Under the pieces are notes generated by a model. It saw only the letters and a program-made list of their open reading frames with translations. It did not search any database and was not told the DNA's origin. Shown here piece by piece: positions 1 through 12,546 of a stretch of 64,000 nucleotides of DNA. The position numbers were made by a program, and so were the translations under genes. The stretch is taken from positions 2,486,001-2,550,000 of the forward strand of contig JAXBDG010000005.1 of NCBI GenBank assembly GCA_036320915.1. The letters are read 5' to 3'. Source of the DNA: Linnemannia elongata (taxonomy: Eukaryota; Mortierellomycota; Mortierellomycetes; Mortierellales; Mortierellaceae). The first letter of the stretch is position 1. Each line of letters opens with the position of its first letter.

Positions 1-102
1 AAAACGTCGAAAGAAGAGCAAAGGCGATGAGCCGGGAAGACATTAAAAAATGACGGGGGAAACTGAGTTAAATCACTCACACGACTAGGGTTTCCTTTAC
101 AG

Positions 103-1622
103 CTGGCCTTTTTTAGAGCATTGTTTGCTGGAGTGAACCCTCCTTACCTTTTGCTCACCATTCGGCGAGACTACATCATCGAGGATGCCCTTGTCCAGCT
201 TCAGCACAAGTCGCACGAGGACCTCAAGAAGCAGCTCAAGGTCAAGTTCGTCAACGAAGAGGGGATCGATGAGGGCGGAGTCCAAAAGGAATTCTTCCAG
301 CTTGCCATGCGTGAGCTCATCGATCCCAAGTATGGTGCGTTTTTTGCGGATCAAATTTTGTCGTTGTCAAACCTTGATCGAATTGTGTGCTGAAAGATGG
401 CTACGACCTACAATGGACCACATCTGATCTTTTTTACTTCTCCCTCTGTCGTCCCTGTGACCTTTATGCAAAAAAAAATAGGGATGTTTACCTTGAACGA
501 CGAGTCTCGGCTGTGTTGGTTTGCACAAAGCCCGTTGGAGGATGAACTGGCTTTGGACGAGTACAACATGGTGGGCCGTCTCATAGGTCTGGCCATCTAC
601 AACGGGATCATCTTGGACATCCACTTCCCGCTGGCTCTCTACAAGAAGCTTGCCCTTGCGGCCGAGTCTCAAGGCGATCCGAGCCGTCTAGACGAGCAGT
701 GGGACCTTGATGATCTCATGGAAATAGATCCGGTACGAGTCAAGCTGCATTGCTTGTTTGTTTGTCCTTCTTTGCGCATGCTAGCCTATTTGCTTATTTT
801 CTTGTTTGTTTTTGTGTACATGATAAGTTTGAATTTTTGCGTTGCATACTAAGCAAGATGTGTTTGTTTGTCTCTAGACTTTGGCAAAGGGTCTTCGGCA
901 ACTAGAGGCCTTTGAAGGTGATGTTCTGGAGGCTTACGACCGGACATTCCAAGTCGAGTACGAATCGTTTGGTCAGACGTTCCAGCACGATCTCATCCCT
1001 GACGGAGTAAATATTCCTTTGACAAACGCAAACCGGAGCGAGTTTGTAAAAGAGTACCTCAAGTTCTATTTTACAACATCCATCGCCAAACAGTTCAACG
1101 CTTTTAGCGAGGGGTTCCACCTCGTCACACTTGGAAGCGCCATACAGGTATCTACAATAACTGTTCTTGGGACCTTTTTTAGGTTAGAGCAATACCCAGT
1201 CACTAATCGATATTCTTATTCTTCTCTTTGTCACATAGCTCTTTAGACCCGAAGAAGTCGAGCAATTGATCTGTGGTTCGCCGGACCTCGACTTCAATGC
1301 GCTTGAGCAGATCACACAGTATGAGGGAGGGTTCCACGCCAAGTCAAGGATCATTCGTTGGTTTTGGGAGACTGTGCATGCGTACGAGGACAAGGACAAG
1401 AAGCGGCTACTCTTCTTTGCCACAGGGTCGGATCGAGTGCCAATTGGAGGACTTGGCCACCTGTCGTTTACGATATCCAAGAACGGACCTGATTCGATGC
1501 GCCTGCCGACATCCCATACTTGTTACAACACGCTTATGCTCTGCGCTTACTCGTCCAAAGAGCGGTTACAGGAACGTCTCATGACGGCCATAGGCAACGC
1601 CGAAGGGTTTGGGCTTATGTAG
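103..1622 (+). CDS. HECT-domain E3 ubiquitin ligase (UBE3A/Hul4-like), 3' part
   Basis: This is the C-terminal HECT catalytic module of an E3 ligase, which takes ubiquitin from an E2 onto a cysteine and passes it to substrate. The gene enters the window from the left. An acceptor (ttacag) at 97-102 opens exon 103-334, followed by 482-732, 878-1147 and 1239-1622 (379 codons with stop). All introns are GT-AG (147, 145 and 91 bp) and the phases fit. The N-lobe shows RRDYIIEDAL, DEGGVQKEFF and LGLAIYNGIILDIHFP-type motifs. The C-lobe has LFRPEEVEQLICG, GGLGHL and the catalytic loop PTSHTCYN, with the active cysteine codon at 1521-1523. It ends in GFGLM, and a hydrophobic tail with an F near the -4 position is typical of the family. 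The HECT domain looks complete and active. Substrate-recognition domains lie upstream of the window, so the subfamily is uncertain; the sequence resembles UBE3A most. Confidence 0.93.
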
Positions 1623-1783
1623 AACACTTAAGAAATAAAGTTTTGTGACTGTCGAAATAGGTGTTTACTTTTTTTTCTTTTTTTTTTTTTGGTCCCTTGA
1701 CGCAGACAAAGCATCACTGCAAAGCAACTATTCACTCTCAGTCTTACTCTCATTCACCTTCTTCACACCACACACTCGACATA

Positions 1784-3331
1784 ATGACCACACCCGAGGA
1801 GACCACCACCCCTGACATTGTCGCCACCGAGAACACTGCCGAGGCTGGTAGCAGCAGTAGCAACCCCTTCTTGACTACCGATGAGACCCACGACAGAGCC
1901 ATCAACCTCGTCCTCGATACCTCTCCTTTCCTGCGCGGTGGAGCCTCTAAGCTGAGAGCCCTGGCGGACAAGTTCTATACCATCCCCGAGGTCCTGAACG
2001 AGATCAGGGATAAGCAGGCCCGCAAGGACCTCGACATGCTTCCCTTTGATATCCAGGTCATCAACCCCAACGAGTCCTCTGTCCGCGCCGGTTAGTTCTT
2101 TTCTTTCTCCTTCACATTGTCATTTGCAGCTTTAGGGAGCACATGCCTCCTACGCATCTGTATATGACCAATACCTGTGATGTGAATCGTTTATTTACCT
2201 TTCCGCTCTTGATATAAAACAATTTTATTAGTTGCTGCATTTGCCAGGAAGACAGGAGATTCTGCTGTTTTGTCTGCAACCGATCTCCGTGTCTTGGCCC
2301 TGACTTACCAGCTGGAATTCGAGAACTGCGGCATGAAGCGCATCCGCGCCGAGCCCGTCCGCGCCAACGTTCAGCCCACTGGTAACAAGCCGCCAGCAAC
2401 CCCTAGACGCACCAAGAACTCTGCAAAGGAAATTACTGGCGATTTTGAGGATGAGGAGCCCACAACTACTACTGAGGACAGCCAACAGCAGGAGCAAGGC
2501 AACACTGTCTTAGAGGAGGAGGAGGAGTCTGATGAGGAAGAGGAGGCAGCTGCAGTCGAGGATCAAGATGTTCAGGAGATTTCAGGAAAGCTCGAGAACT
2601 TGACGACAGTGGAGGGGAAGACCGAGTCTGCAGTGCAGGAGGAGACCAAGGATGCTTCAGAGTCGACCCCAGCCGCAACAGAGGAGAACAACGAGGACGA
2701 TGATGATGATGGTGAGTGGATCACACCCGAGAACGTCAAGAAGTTCAAGCGCCACGGTACATTGAAGCCCAAGAAGAAGGTTCGCAAGACGCTGTTGATG
2801 CAGGTCGCCTGTACGACGGCCGATTACGCGATGCAGAACGTTCTCCTCCAGATGGGTCTCAACCTGTTGTCGATCGATGGACTTCGGATCAGCAAAGTCA
2901 AGAACTGGGTCCTGAGATGCCATGCCTGCACCAAGGTGACCCAGGACATGGAGAAGAAGTTCTGCCCCAGCTGTGGAAACGCGACATTGATGAGGACCTC
3001 GACCAGCACGGACCAGAATGGCAACGTCAAGTACTACCTCAAGAAAAACATGGTGTACAACCTCCGTGGCACCAAATACTCGATTCCAACCCCCAAGGGA
3101 GGTCGCAAGAACAACGATTTGATTCTGAGGGAGGATCAGCGTGAGTTTGAGTTGTCTATGAAGTTCCAGAGACGTCAGAAGAAGATTGATGCCTTTGACC
3201 CGGATTACGTACCCCGTCTGCTTGAGGGCCAGATTGATGTCAGGAACCCCTTTGGAGCACCTGTCATTGGATATGGCAAGCGGAACCCAAACGCTGTCAA
3301 GAAGAACCAGACCCTGAGGAGGAGAAGATAG
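1784..3331 (+). CDS. NOB1: NOB1, 20S pre-rRNA D-site endonuclease
   Basis: NOB1 cleaves 20S pre-rRNA at site D to make the 18S 3' end during late 40S maturation. Exons are 1784-2090 and 2232-3331, joined in phase 1, giving 468 aa. The PIN nuclease domain has acidic residues at D45 (LVLDTSPF), E69 (TIPEV), D112 (KTGD) and D120 (SATDL), with the intron splitting the domain. An acidic low-complexity stretch follows. A zinc ribbon then has Cys332, Cys335, Cys347 and Cys350 (CHAC, CPSC), followed by the family signature KNMVYNLRGTKYS and a basic C-terminus. The start is the first in-frame ATG after a short A/C-rich leader. It begins only 161 bp after the HECT gene on the same strand, so the intervening T-rich stretch must hold both the upstream 3' end and this promoter. 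Confidence 0.96.
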
Positions 3332-6300
3332 ACACGTCCAGTCAAGGACACCCTTTTTCATGCGCACTCTTCTCTCATATTCATTTTGTTACCATATTTT
3401 TTTTTCCTCTTTGCATTTGCATATCCACCATTAAAAAGCTCATTCTCCCCTCGTTCATATCCCTCGCACTTGTCATTCTTCCCAGCCCTCTTGGCCTCTG
3501 GTCCGATACTGAATAAACTACGCGGGGATGGACGCCACAGGGCTGCTTACTTGCACCGCCCGAGGAAGTACCACTACTACACGTGACATCTTCTACCAAC
3601 CTGTTCATTCGCGCCGTAGTTCAATTGTGACCCGTTTCTCTGCATCCAATTTGAAATCAGGAAAATAGGTCGCAGCACGCCATTTTTCGCAAAGTTGAAT
3701 GATTTTCACCCTCTTCCCATCAACAACGCTCTATCTCTCCCTCTCCCTTCTCCCTTCTCTCGCTCGATCCCCTTCCTTTTTCTCACTCCCTCCTCTCTCC
3801 TTGGCCAAAATAACACACCTCTCTCCCATTTCCCAACGTCCCTTCTGTTTGTGTATGTCTCTTTGCGTGTTTACTTCAGCTTTTGCACCTGTCTCCCGCC
3901 GCATGCTGTTGTTATCATCAAACATTTCTGCCTTTTCTTCAAAGTGGAGCTCGTTTACTGAAGGCAGTGGTGTGGTGTGTGATTTAGATACACTCAATGA
4001 TCCTGTTGCATGTTGTGCTTAACTGGCCAAATCGTGTTTACCGTTCGATCCCTCTTACTCCTTCAATCGCTGAAACTCAATTGAAGGGTGGGCGTTGTTG
4101 TTACACTTGTTATCCTTTTCCATGAAGAACAGGCAGTTGTGATGACGAATTTTAAGCCGCCGTTCGTTGTGTGTAAGGCCTTGCCGTGCGGCAATGCCTT
4201 ATTCTTTTTTTGTTTATCGTTACCTTTACTCTTTACGGTTTCTCTATTGAATCATCGCCCTTACTTACGTACTCCATCATCTATTCTTCTTTGTATTATC
4301 AAGCGTCCAAGACGAAACAACGCGATCGATCTCTTATACACCTCACTCATTCACCCACGCATAATATTTTTTGATTGTTGATTGCTGCTGTCGCAAAAAA
4401 TATGCACATGCTAAAGTGTGGTCCAAACACAGTTTAACAAGGGGGAGAGAACTGGATGGGAAGGGGATAGAAGGGGATATCTCGTTTGTTTTCTATTTTT
4501 TCTTCGTGGTCAGAACACAGTTTGAACAAAGTACAAAAAAAGGGAAAAGCATGGTTGTGGTACTACCTTTTGTCCGACCAAAACATTCATTTATTCCACT
4601 CGTTTTTCATTCAACTTCCAATGGCCCCCTTTCACGCGTTTCTTCAGAGATAAACCACGCCTCTCAGCACCCTTTCATTTTCTTTCATTCAGACTTGGCC
4701 ATGATCATGGCTTTCATCAAACGTATCTTTCGTTCATAAAACAAGGAGGCTTTTTTTTTATCGTTCCTTGAAGGAAGGCTAAAAGTACGCCTTTGCGTAA
4801 GGAGGACGCGTCCTTTTCTTTATTTGTCAATCGATCCACTAGAACATGGCCGCAGTTCCAGAAGTAGCATGAGTGACGAGGCATGGATGCAATGGAAGGG
4901 AGGAAGTGCGAAGAATCAAAAAAACAAGCGTTAGTCCCTTCCTTTTGGCGTCGAGGTTCCTCCACTCCTTGGTTCCTTTGAGCCCTTGCATCCCTCTATC
5001 CCTTTTCTTTCAACATTTGTCAATAGAAAACTCTTTGACCATCCCCCTTTTTCCCGTAAGAGGGATGTGCTGACATTCAAATGCCGTTATCCAGCGGCAG
5101 CGGCAGCAGCAAGCAAAGAAGCGGGTTAAAGGTAACAAAGAAGCGTTCGTGTGTAACTGTGTGTGCCGCCCAATGGTGGGTTGGATTTTAAGCAACTGAC
5201 GAAGAACTTTCCGATATCGTGTCATCGCGTGAAGCTTTAGCTGTGGACCACCCTGTTTTTTACGTTTGTTCTTCCTTTTCCTGACTGTGCCTGTGTCCGT
5301 TGTCCATGGCCATGTTCTGATTGTGTTCGCACACGTTCAAAGATACCGTTCTGTGTGTTTGAAGTTATTTGTTGTTTTGCGTGGCGGATGTGTACATCAT
5401 CATCTTCTTCTTCCACTGCTGCAAAGTGTGCGAGTGTTTTTTCTTTTTGTGCTCCCTGCTTTTCTCCCTGTTTGCATTTGGCTTTCTATCCCTGTGTTGT
5501 TGTTGTACTTGCGCCCAACCAATGGATGACAGGAGAAACTATGCCATCCATAATCCTTCTTTCTGTGTATCTCTGTCATTCAGTCAGTCAGTCGGTCAGT
5601 CAGTCGGATCCTGTTTAGTATTGGCGATTGGCGATTGGCGATGTGAGTGTTGTGTCCCTGACAAACACAAAAAAAACAGGGCTCACTTTTCTAATTCATT
5701 CACCTTCCCTGTCCTTCCTTCCCTTTCGCCCTCTCCCACCTTCCCCCCCCCCCTCGGATCCTGTATGTCCGATATATGTAACTGAAAATGGCAACATTTC
5801 AACTTCTTACCGTTTCGCTCCCTTTCACTTTCCCTTTCCCTCTGTTGTAAAGGAAAGAAATAACGTTGAAAAGAACAAAAAGAGACGACTTTTGTCTCCA
5901 GGATAGCATCATCGGGCACTCCACCAGCGCAATTGACCGACGATAATCGGCTCCTGTCCAATTGGATCCTCAATGACAAACAAACTCCCTTGTTGTAATG
6001 GTTAGCACCTATTTCTTAACAGTCTCATTGCCACTTTTCTTATTCCTTTCTCCTATTTTCTTCTTCTTTCTTACCTTCTTTTTCTTTTTCTTTTTCTTAC
6101 TCTTCTCACCTTTGTATTTAAACATTCGATCTGCCGTTGCATCCTTTTACATTTACTTTTTGGTTTTTTTTTTTCAGTTCTTTCCTTTTCTTTGATTCAG
6201 CAATCGTCCTTTACTTGTACTTTTATACCCTGTACTCCGTCCACAAGGCGTTACTCCTCTCCCTCAATTACAGATCGGCCTTTTCTTTTCTTCTCTTCGT

Positions 6301-6477
6301 CCTACTCGCCAAAGCTCTTATTTTCTCACCTATACTTTCATCACCAGTGATCCGAGACAATTGCCTACAGTCATTAGTCGCCCTGGTCCTCTGTTCTGGT
6401 CCTCGTCCGCTCGAACCGTGGAAAAAAATAATCGAACCAGCCCACAAAACGTCCTCGGCACAACCATAAACCAAAAA
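3332..6477. other. Long intergenic/leader region, CT-rich, no gene seen
   Basis: About 3.1 kb lies between NOB1 and the bZIP gene. It is dominated by pyrimidine-rich tracts (for example 3720-3800, 5680-5760, 6040-6130) and a short GTCA-type repeat near 5580-5610. Many open frames cross it, but all are Ser/Pro/Leu/Phe runs from CT-rich DNA without recognisable domains. The 3' end of NOB1 and the promoter and probably a long 5' leader of the bZIP gene are expected here. I see no protein or RNA gene. Confidence 0.5.
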
Positions 6478-8556
6478 ATGAACGACCAGATAAACCAATA
6501 CCCCGCCGCAACAGTTGCAGCGACCTACAGCCAACACCAGCAAGCACACCCTCATCACCCACAACAGCACCACCACACACAGCATATCCCTATCCCTTCT
6601 TCCCGGAGTAGGAGCAGTAACGGCAAGGATGCCGATCATGGCCGGGATGCGCCTTTAACAGGAGGCGGTGGCGAGAACAATAACGACAACAACGATGACC
6701 CAGAACATCTACCGGACGACGATCTGATCCGGTGGGCAAATGCTCAATTCACGGTTGACTATCAACCAGGTGTTCATTCTTATGAGGACGAACTTGCGCT
6801 CAAGATTGCGCATTCGCAGCGGCAGCAATATCTTGCTCAACAGCAACAGGCTGCTTTACTTCATCACCAGCAGCAGCAGCAGCAGTTGGGTCAGGGGCAG
6901 GGGCAGTTCCAGTCGGTCGATGGCATTACGCATGGCGGGTATATTGATTCGGCATCCGGGCAAGGTATGACAGACAAATAGACAGACAAGGCAGCTTATG
7001 ATGGGAAACAGCAGTGTACAACATATGCGTACCATTCAACAACATGTACATACACACGCCCAAGTACACACATGGGTAGTTTAGCCACAACTCACCCTAT
7101 CCTCCTTTATTATTTTTATTTTGGCTCTGTGCTTCGTCAATGCTGTATCCCATACTGGGTGTTTCACTGCACCTCTCCTCTTCTACATTACTCCACTGCG
7201 CACCCCTCTCGACGTTTTGTCCTTTTCCGCCGTTTTAGCAGTTCAAAGCACCGTGTGAAACTAACACTTACACTCTCTCGCTTCACATTCTTGCGCTCAA
7301 TTCACTCTATTTTAGATTCACGGACAGGGTTATCTCTAGTCGAGCGGTCAAGGCAACGCAACCCTCAACAACAACAGCAAGCAGGAGGACAGCTCCGTGT
7401 ACACTACGATCCTCGTGTGCAACAACCCATCTATACTCAACAACAACAACAACAACAACAGGCTTACCTAATCCAACAACAGCAACAGTTTCAGGCGTAT
7501 CCTCCTGCAGGAGGATTTCCATCATCGCTACCGTCCTCTCTACCCTCTCAGTTGGCTGGTGTCTCTATTCCTCAGCAGCAAGGAGGTGGAGGTGCACAGC
7601 AATTTATAGGTCATGTGACTACTGGATCGGACGATCCTTCAGCAAGCAGCTCTAGTTCAACAGCGGCAACCACAGGAAACAGGGGTCGTGTGAATAGCGT
7701 CAGTGCCTTGTCATCACTCTCACTAGTCTCGCCCGGTCAAACACACCCTTCCAATCCCTCCCTCGGCTACTTTTCGCACCAAGAGAAGCTCCAGCAACTC
7801 GAGAGTGAGCTGGAAGAGTATGAGAACGAGTTGGCGGAGGAACGTCGTCTTCAGCAACAGGAACGTGCATCATCCTCTTCGTCTGCGTCCTCTACTACTT
7901 CTACATCGAACCAGCTTCATCCTCACCAGCAACAGCAGCAACAGGTTCATCAACAAGGAGGGTATTACCAGGACCAAGACCAGGATGATTTGATGGATGA
8001 CATGACTTTCAGCGCCACTCACAGCGCCGTCCAATCCCCACAAGGCGACACCATGAACGACGACGAGGACGACCCAAATACCCTATACCAGAACCAACCT
8101 CTTTCCTTGGACCCAGAAGAAGCCGCCCGCCAAGCAGCAGCCGCAGAAGAAGATAAACGCCGCCGCAACACCGCAGCATCCGCCCGATTCCGTCAAAAGA
8201 AACGTCTCCGCGAACAAATCCTTGAAAAGACCGCCAAGGAGATGACCGCCAAATCGGAGATCCTCGAAGCTCGTGCGAGAGAACTCGAGATGGAGATCAA
8301 GTGGTTACGAGGGCTGATTGTCGAAAAGGGGAGTGCTTCGGTTGGGTTGCAAGGAGTGGGACCAGCGGTGTTGCCAGGTGGGGTTGGGGTTGGGCCGGGA
8401 GGGGTGGGTTTGTTGTCGAGCTCGTTGCCGAATTCATCGTCGTTTTTAGGACCGGATTCGTTTGCGGGGAGTTCGAAAGCTGCTGCGGCAGCTGCGAGGA
8501 GACCACGGAAGGTCCCACCACCTCTTGCTGCCAAACCTGCACCACCTTCCAACTAG
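6478..8556 (+). CDS. bZIP transcription factor, CYS3/MetR/Zip1 (ATF4-like) type
   Basis: Nuclear DNA-binding regulator. Exons are 6478-6964 and 7316-8556, with a 351 bp phase-1 intron, giving 575 aa. The bZIP lies near residues 440-500: basic region DKRRRNTAASARFRQKK, then a coiled zipper containing LEARARELEMEIKWLRGL. The NTAASARFR core and the EKTAKEM linker are the signature of the Neurospora CYS-3/Aspergillus MetR/fission-yeast Zip1 group, which control sulfur assimilation or cadmium stress in those species. The rest is low complexity: His/Gln-rich N-terminus, several poly-Gln runs, Ser-rich middle and an acidic stretch before the basic region, consistent with an activation domain. The C-terminus is Gly/Val- and Pro-rich. 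A sulfur role is inferred from family; the domain call is secure. The start is the ATG after an A-rich leader; further in-frame codons upstream are probably UTR. Confidence 0.88.
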
Positions 8557-8766
8557 GTCGTTCGATAAGGGGGTAACAAAGCAAAAACACAAAGACATAC
8601 ACCTTACACTTTCATTCGTTTTATCACATCATACATACACGCATTTGCATAATAAAACCTTTTCCGCTATCCTGCCCATCTCAACGTGCATGCTATCACA
8701 GTGTCCTTTCGGCCGAACTCCTTTATCGTTCTTGGTCTGTGCTCTACTGTCACACAGACAGTTCTC

Positions 8767-8770
<4 letters not shown>

Positions 8771-8800
<30 letters not shown>
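8771..8800 (+). repeat. Poly(A) tract
   Basis: Thirty uninterrupted A residues about 215 bp after the bZIP stop codon, in the expected 3' flank. Similar long homopolymers occur at 11252-11284 (T) and 11895-11920 (A) in the same gene-poor stretch. Confidence 0.95.
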
Positions 8801-8802
<2 letters not shown>

Positions 8803-9089
8803 AAATAGAAAACTGAAAGAGAAAAGTCAACTTTAAGAGACAAACACTATCCCCTCCCCATCTTCCTCACCCCCATGTCCTCCTCTTTCTCCCATTCTCA
8901 TTTCCTATTTCCTTTTCTAGCCCGTATGTCCGAGAAATGATTAGTCATACCTCTCATACACATACCCTATCATTCTTGGCGCATTATTTTTCAGGGGTAG
9001 GGAAGACACAACAGAAATGGATATCCTGATGATGATCATGGCGACCGAGACTTCTTTACTCTGTCGGAGGGAGAGGGACTCAGTAACGA

Positions 9090-9225
9090 GGGGAGAGTGA
9101 GAGTCAGAGAAAGAGAGTGAGAGAGAGCGAAAGAGAGAGATAAAGAGACAGAGAAAGAGAGATAAAGAGACAGAGAGAGAGAGAGAGATAAAGAGTCAGA
9201 GAGAGAGAGAGAGAGATAAAGAGAC

Positions 9226-9278
<53 letters not shown>
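9090..9278 (+). repeat. GA-rich imperfect microsatellite
   Basis: About 190 bp of GA dinucleotides interrupted by ATAAAGAGAC-like variants recurring every 20-30 bp. It ends in a pure (GA)n run near 9237-9277. Open frames through it are Ser/Leu repeats and not genes. Confidence 0.9.
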
Positions 9279-9280
<2 letters not shown>

Positions 9281-10572
9281 ATGGATGGTACCTGAGTTCA
9301 GGAAACATCACTGTTTATGATCGATCGACCTAATTAACATTTCCGATTAATCCTCCATTTTACCCCTGGCCATTGTCCTCTCTCTCAGTTCTCTCTGATC
9401 CAGCCCTTGGATGCAAGCAATAAAGACGGCATCTCTGTTTTGCCTACTTTGTCTTTGATATGCATGCACCCTTTCTGAAAAAAGGAACCTTTGCTGTCCT
9501 GAATAAAATGAAAAGAGGAGAATAGCGAGTTAAAGCCGTGTGCTGTCATCGTTTAGTCCCTTGTTGGTTGTACATCTCGTCCTGCCTCTTCATTTTCGGT
9601 TGTAATAAAAGTTGGCTATTTTTTCTGCTAGTCCACTCTTGATGAGCTTAGGGTTGATATGTATGAGGAGAAGGAGTCATATGTTGTCAGATTCCTCTTA
9701 ACCTTTGGGTGTTTGTTTTATTCCCCAATTTTACATGACTTGAGGGTTCATGTTCCTCGTTGCAATGAAGCACGGCAAAAGGGCAAATTAGCGATCTGCT
9801 GTGCAGTGCAAGTAAAAGCCTTTTCTGTTCATATCCGTTCCAATAGCGAGGATTGTATTTGCTTCTCCAAGGGGTTCAACTCAGTACCAGTATATTGACT
9901 CTATTCTTTTTTGGTATCCTTGTGCAACATATGCACACAAAGCGGGGAAATAAGAACGTACGTAAAGATGGAGAATAATAAAACGGAAAAACAAGTAAAG
10001 GCGAGGGAATAACGCTAGTAGGAAAGAGAGCCACTTCTCCATCCCCTTGCTTTATTAGCTCATGTAATATAGATAAGGGTCGTGAAAATACTAGGGCCTT
10101 GGAAACATCTTCTAGGCGGATCCATGCCTGGTGCACCTATTGGAAGAAACGCTCCTGCGCAGACTTTCCTCCCCTCCTTTTCACGATTCCAGTTCCCTTG
10201 TTTCGTTCCCTATCCCGACCTATCACTCTGGAGGGGAGTTGAAATGGATGGAAGTCAGACGCGACGATCCAAACAATTAAGGTTAAGGCAGATTTCCTTT
10301 CCTCCTTTCATTTCGACACACACACAAGCCACCTTTCCTCGTCCTTTATAGCCATTGGGGAGAAGAGAGCGTCCTTTACTCACTCCTTCTCCAGTCCCCT
10401 CTCTTCCACCTCTCAGTGTGGTTTCACATCATCCCCCTCTCGACGGCCTATCTTTAAACCCCCTCCCTTATTCACCTTTTCCTCTCCCTCCCACTTTTCT
10501 CTCACCTCCTTACCTTCTCTTTACTTTCTTCCCCCCAAGTCCACATTTCTCTCCTACGTTATTACTTTCTCC

Positions 10573-11170
10573 ATGTCCAAAACATATAATTTCACATATG
10601 TCCCACACCGCACACACCATCCACCCTCCACTGTCGAGAATGAAGCCGATTCATCAACTACGGGATCGTCTACGACCAACTCCAAGTATTGGGGCAACAC
10701 CTCCATGTCGTCAACAACCCGCAGTCACCTTCTGCTGTCAGCCCATCCCCTTTATCCTCCCTCTTCGACCTCTCGACGTTCTTCTGATCCGACGGCCTCG
10801 AAAGGCACTAAAGCTCCCCTCACCCTCACCATATCTGGACAAAGGTTCCGAGAATCCAGATCACCCCTCCCTGCTACCTCCTTCGCCTTATCCATGTGAC
10901 CTGCCTGCACTGCAGGCACTACGTCCTCCTCGTCGATTGGATAGTCGAGGTTTGCGAAGGACGTCCGATTTTATTGATTTTTCTTCAACCACAAGGTCCT
11001 CCTATCCTTCCATTGCATGGTGAATGGACCCTGAACGATCTCCTTATATTTCTCGGCTCCTCTAACGGGGATCAGAGCTTGTCAACCCTCATCCTCCCTT
11101 CTTCTCTTCCACTTCCTTGACTACATTCATCGTTCAAATACCCGCCCACCTATTTTCCTCACACCAAACT
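10573..11170 (+). pseudogene. Possible frame-broken coding relic
   Basis: Protein-like composition shifts between the three forward frames. The first frame opens with ATG at 10573 and runs MSKTYNFTYVPHRTHH with a Ser/Thr/Asn-rich continuation to a stop at 10897-10899. A second frame reads NNPQSPSAVSPSPLSSLFDL around 10718-10777. A third reads LDSRGLRRTSDFIDFSSTTR near 10935-11000. Such alternation suggests a gene broken by indels, or assembly errors, rather than one intact ORF. No family is recognised and the surrounding CT-rich DNA can mimic such peptides, so this is tentative. Confidence 0.25.
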
Positions 11171-11249
11171 CGTCTTGGCGGACGACGATTTCTATTTTTT
11201 TTGTTTCCATGTTTCCTTTTCCTCCGTCAGCATCGAGTCTGATCCTGGC

Positions 11250-11285
<36 letters not shown>

Positions 11286-12546
11286 TTTTTCGATTATTAT
11301 ATCATCCGCGGGGGCGGTCGTTAATATTTCAGGTGGCATTTGAATGCCATTTTTTTCCACTTTTTTTATATAACTCATATTCTCTCTATTTGCGACCGTC
11401 AATCGTAACCCACTACCCTTTTCCTCCTTCCCTCTACGTTCTCCTATTTCCCGGTTTTTGGTACCGACAATCATCGTCGTCCAAGCATAAGTGCAAGGTC
11501 GATCGTCATTTATTTCCTTTTTTATTTAATCCTCTTGGATTGTCCTCGGGGAAAATCGTTCCTCTTAGTTCGCTTTCCAGCTTTAGCCTCCTCCTCCTCC
11601 CCTTTATTATTTTTATCGACAAAAAAAGCACGTCGATTCACCAAAAAAAAAAATGTCCGCAAACACTATGCCGTATGGGAGGTGGGGGGGAATTGGGAAA
11701 GCAACAAGCCGTTGGCGTGCTCATCAGCGTCCTGTAGCGGCCACTTTCTGATTTTTTCTATTTATTTCTATTTTCCCCTTAGTTCTCTTCTTTCATGTTC
11801 TCGATTTTTTCCTGATAACTTTTGTTATTAGCATATTCTTTCCTTTCTATTTTTTTTTTTTTTTATTCACAATAAATGATCCATTCAGCGCACCAAAAAA
11901 AAAAAAAAAAAAAAAAAAAAGAGGCACAAGGCAACAACTAACTCGGAACATCGAGACCAAGACAACGGCCAGCGACGATGAAACTACCACTGTACCCTAA
12001 ATTTCAAATAACATTTTGAATGTATGCCGAGTTTCTGGTCGAGCGCCACCAACATGCTAATGTAATAGCCATCCTCCCACAAAAATATCATACTGAGGAC
12101 TCCAGATGACAAGTCTCAGATTGCAAGTCAAAGACATAAACTACGAAAGAAAGAGTAGGGGCAAGATACTGGTAGTACAATCTCTTAGGGCCTTGTACCA
12201 TGACCATGGCCGATTGAATTTTTTTGTACGATAATTTTTGCAACTCAAAAGTACTTCTCCTTCACTTTTACTCTCTCATCCTCTCTCTCTTCCCCCCTCT
12301 CTCTCTCTCCTCTCTGGTTACAATCGCAAACCACGCTCCCATTCCGACAGCCTCACCTTGTCCCTGTTGTTACTATTTCGACGACCTTCCACTGTAACAA
12401 TATATCCGACCTACATTGACCTTCACTTTACAAAACAATTCAAACAAAAAAAAAAAAAAAATAGAGTCTATCATCTATATTTTATTACATCTTCCTTCCA
12501 TCCATCCTTCCACCACCCCGCTCCCTCAACCCTCACTTCTCAATGC

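Larger units (their letters stand above)
8557..12546. other. Gene-poor spacer between bZIP gene and dolichol kinase
   Basis: About 4 kb holding poly(A)/poly(T) tracts (8771-8800, 11252-11284, 11895-11920), the GA microsatellite at 9090-9278, CT-rich DNA around 10370-10560 and 12250-12320, and the possible broken coding relic described separately at 10573-11170. The converging 3' ends of the bZIP gene (+) and dolichol kinase (-) should both lie here. Nothing else is supported. Confidence 0.5.

Noticed and set aside
9036..9311. Ser/Leu-repeat ORF and other ORFs across GA/CT tracts (e.g. 10355-11023, 12238-12576, 59584-60150)
   Set aside because: Translations of simple sequence repeats with no gene structure.
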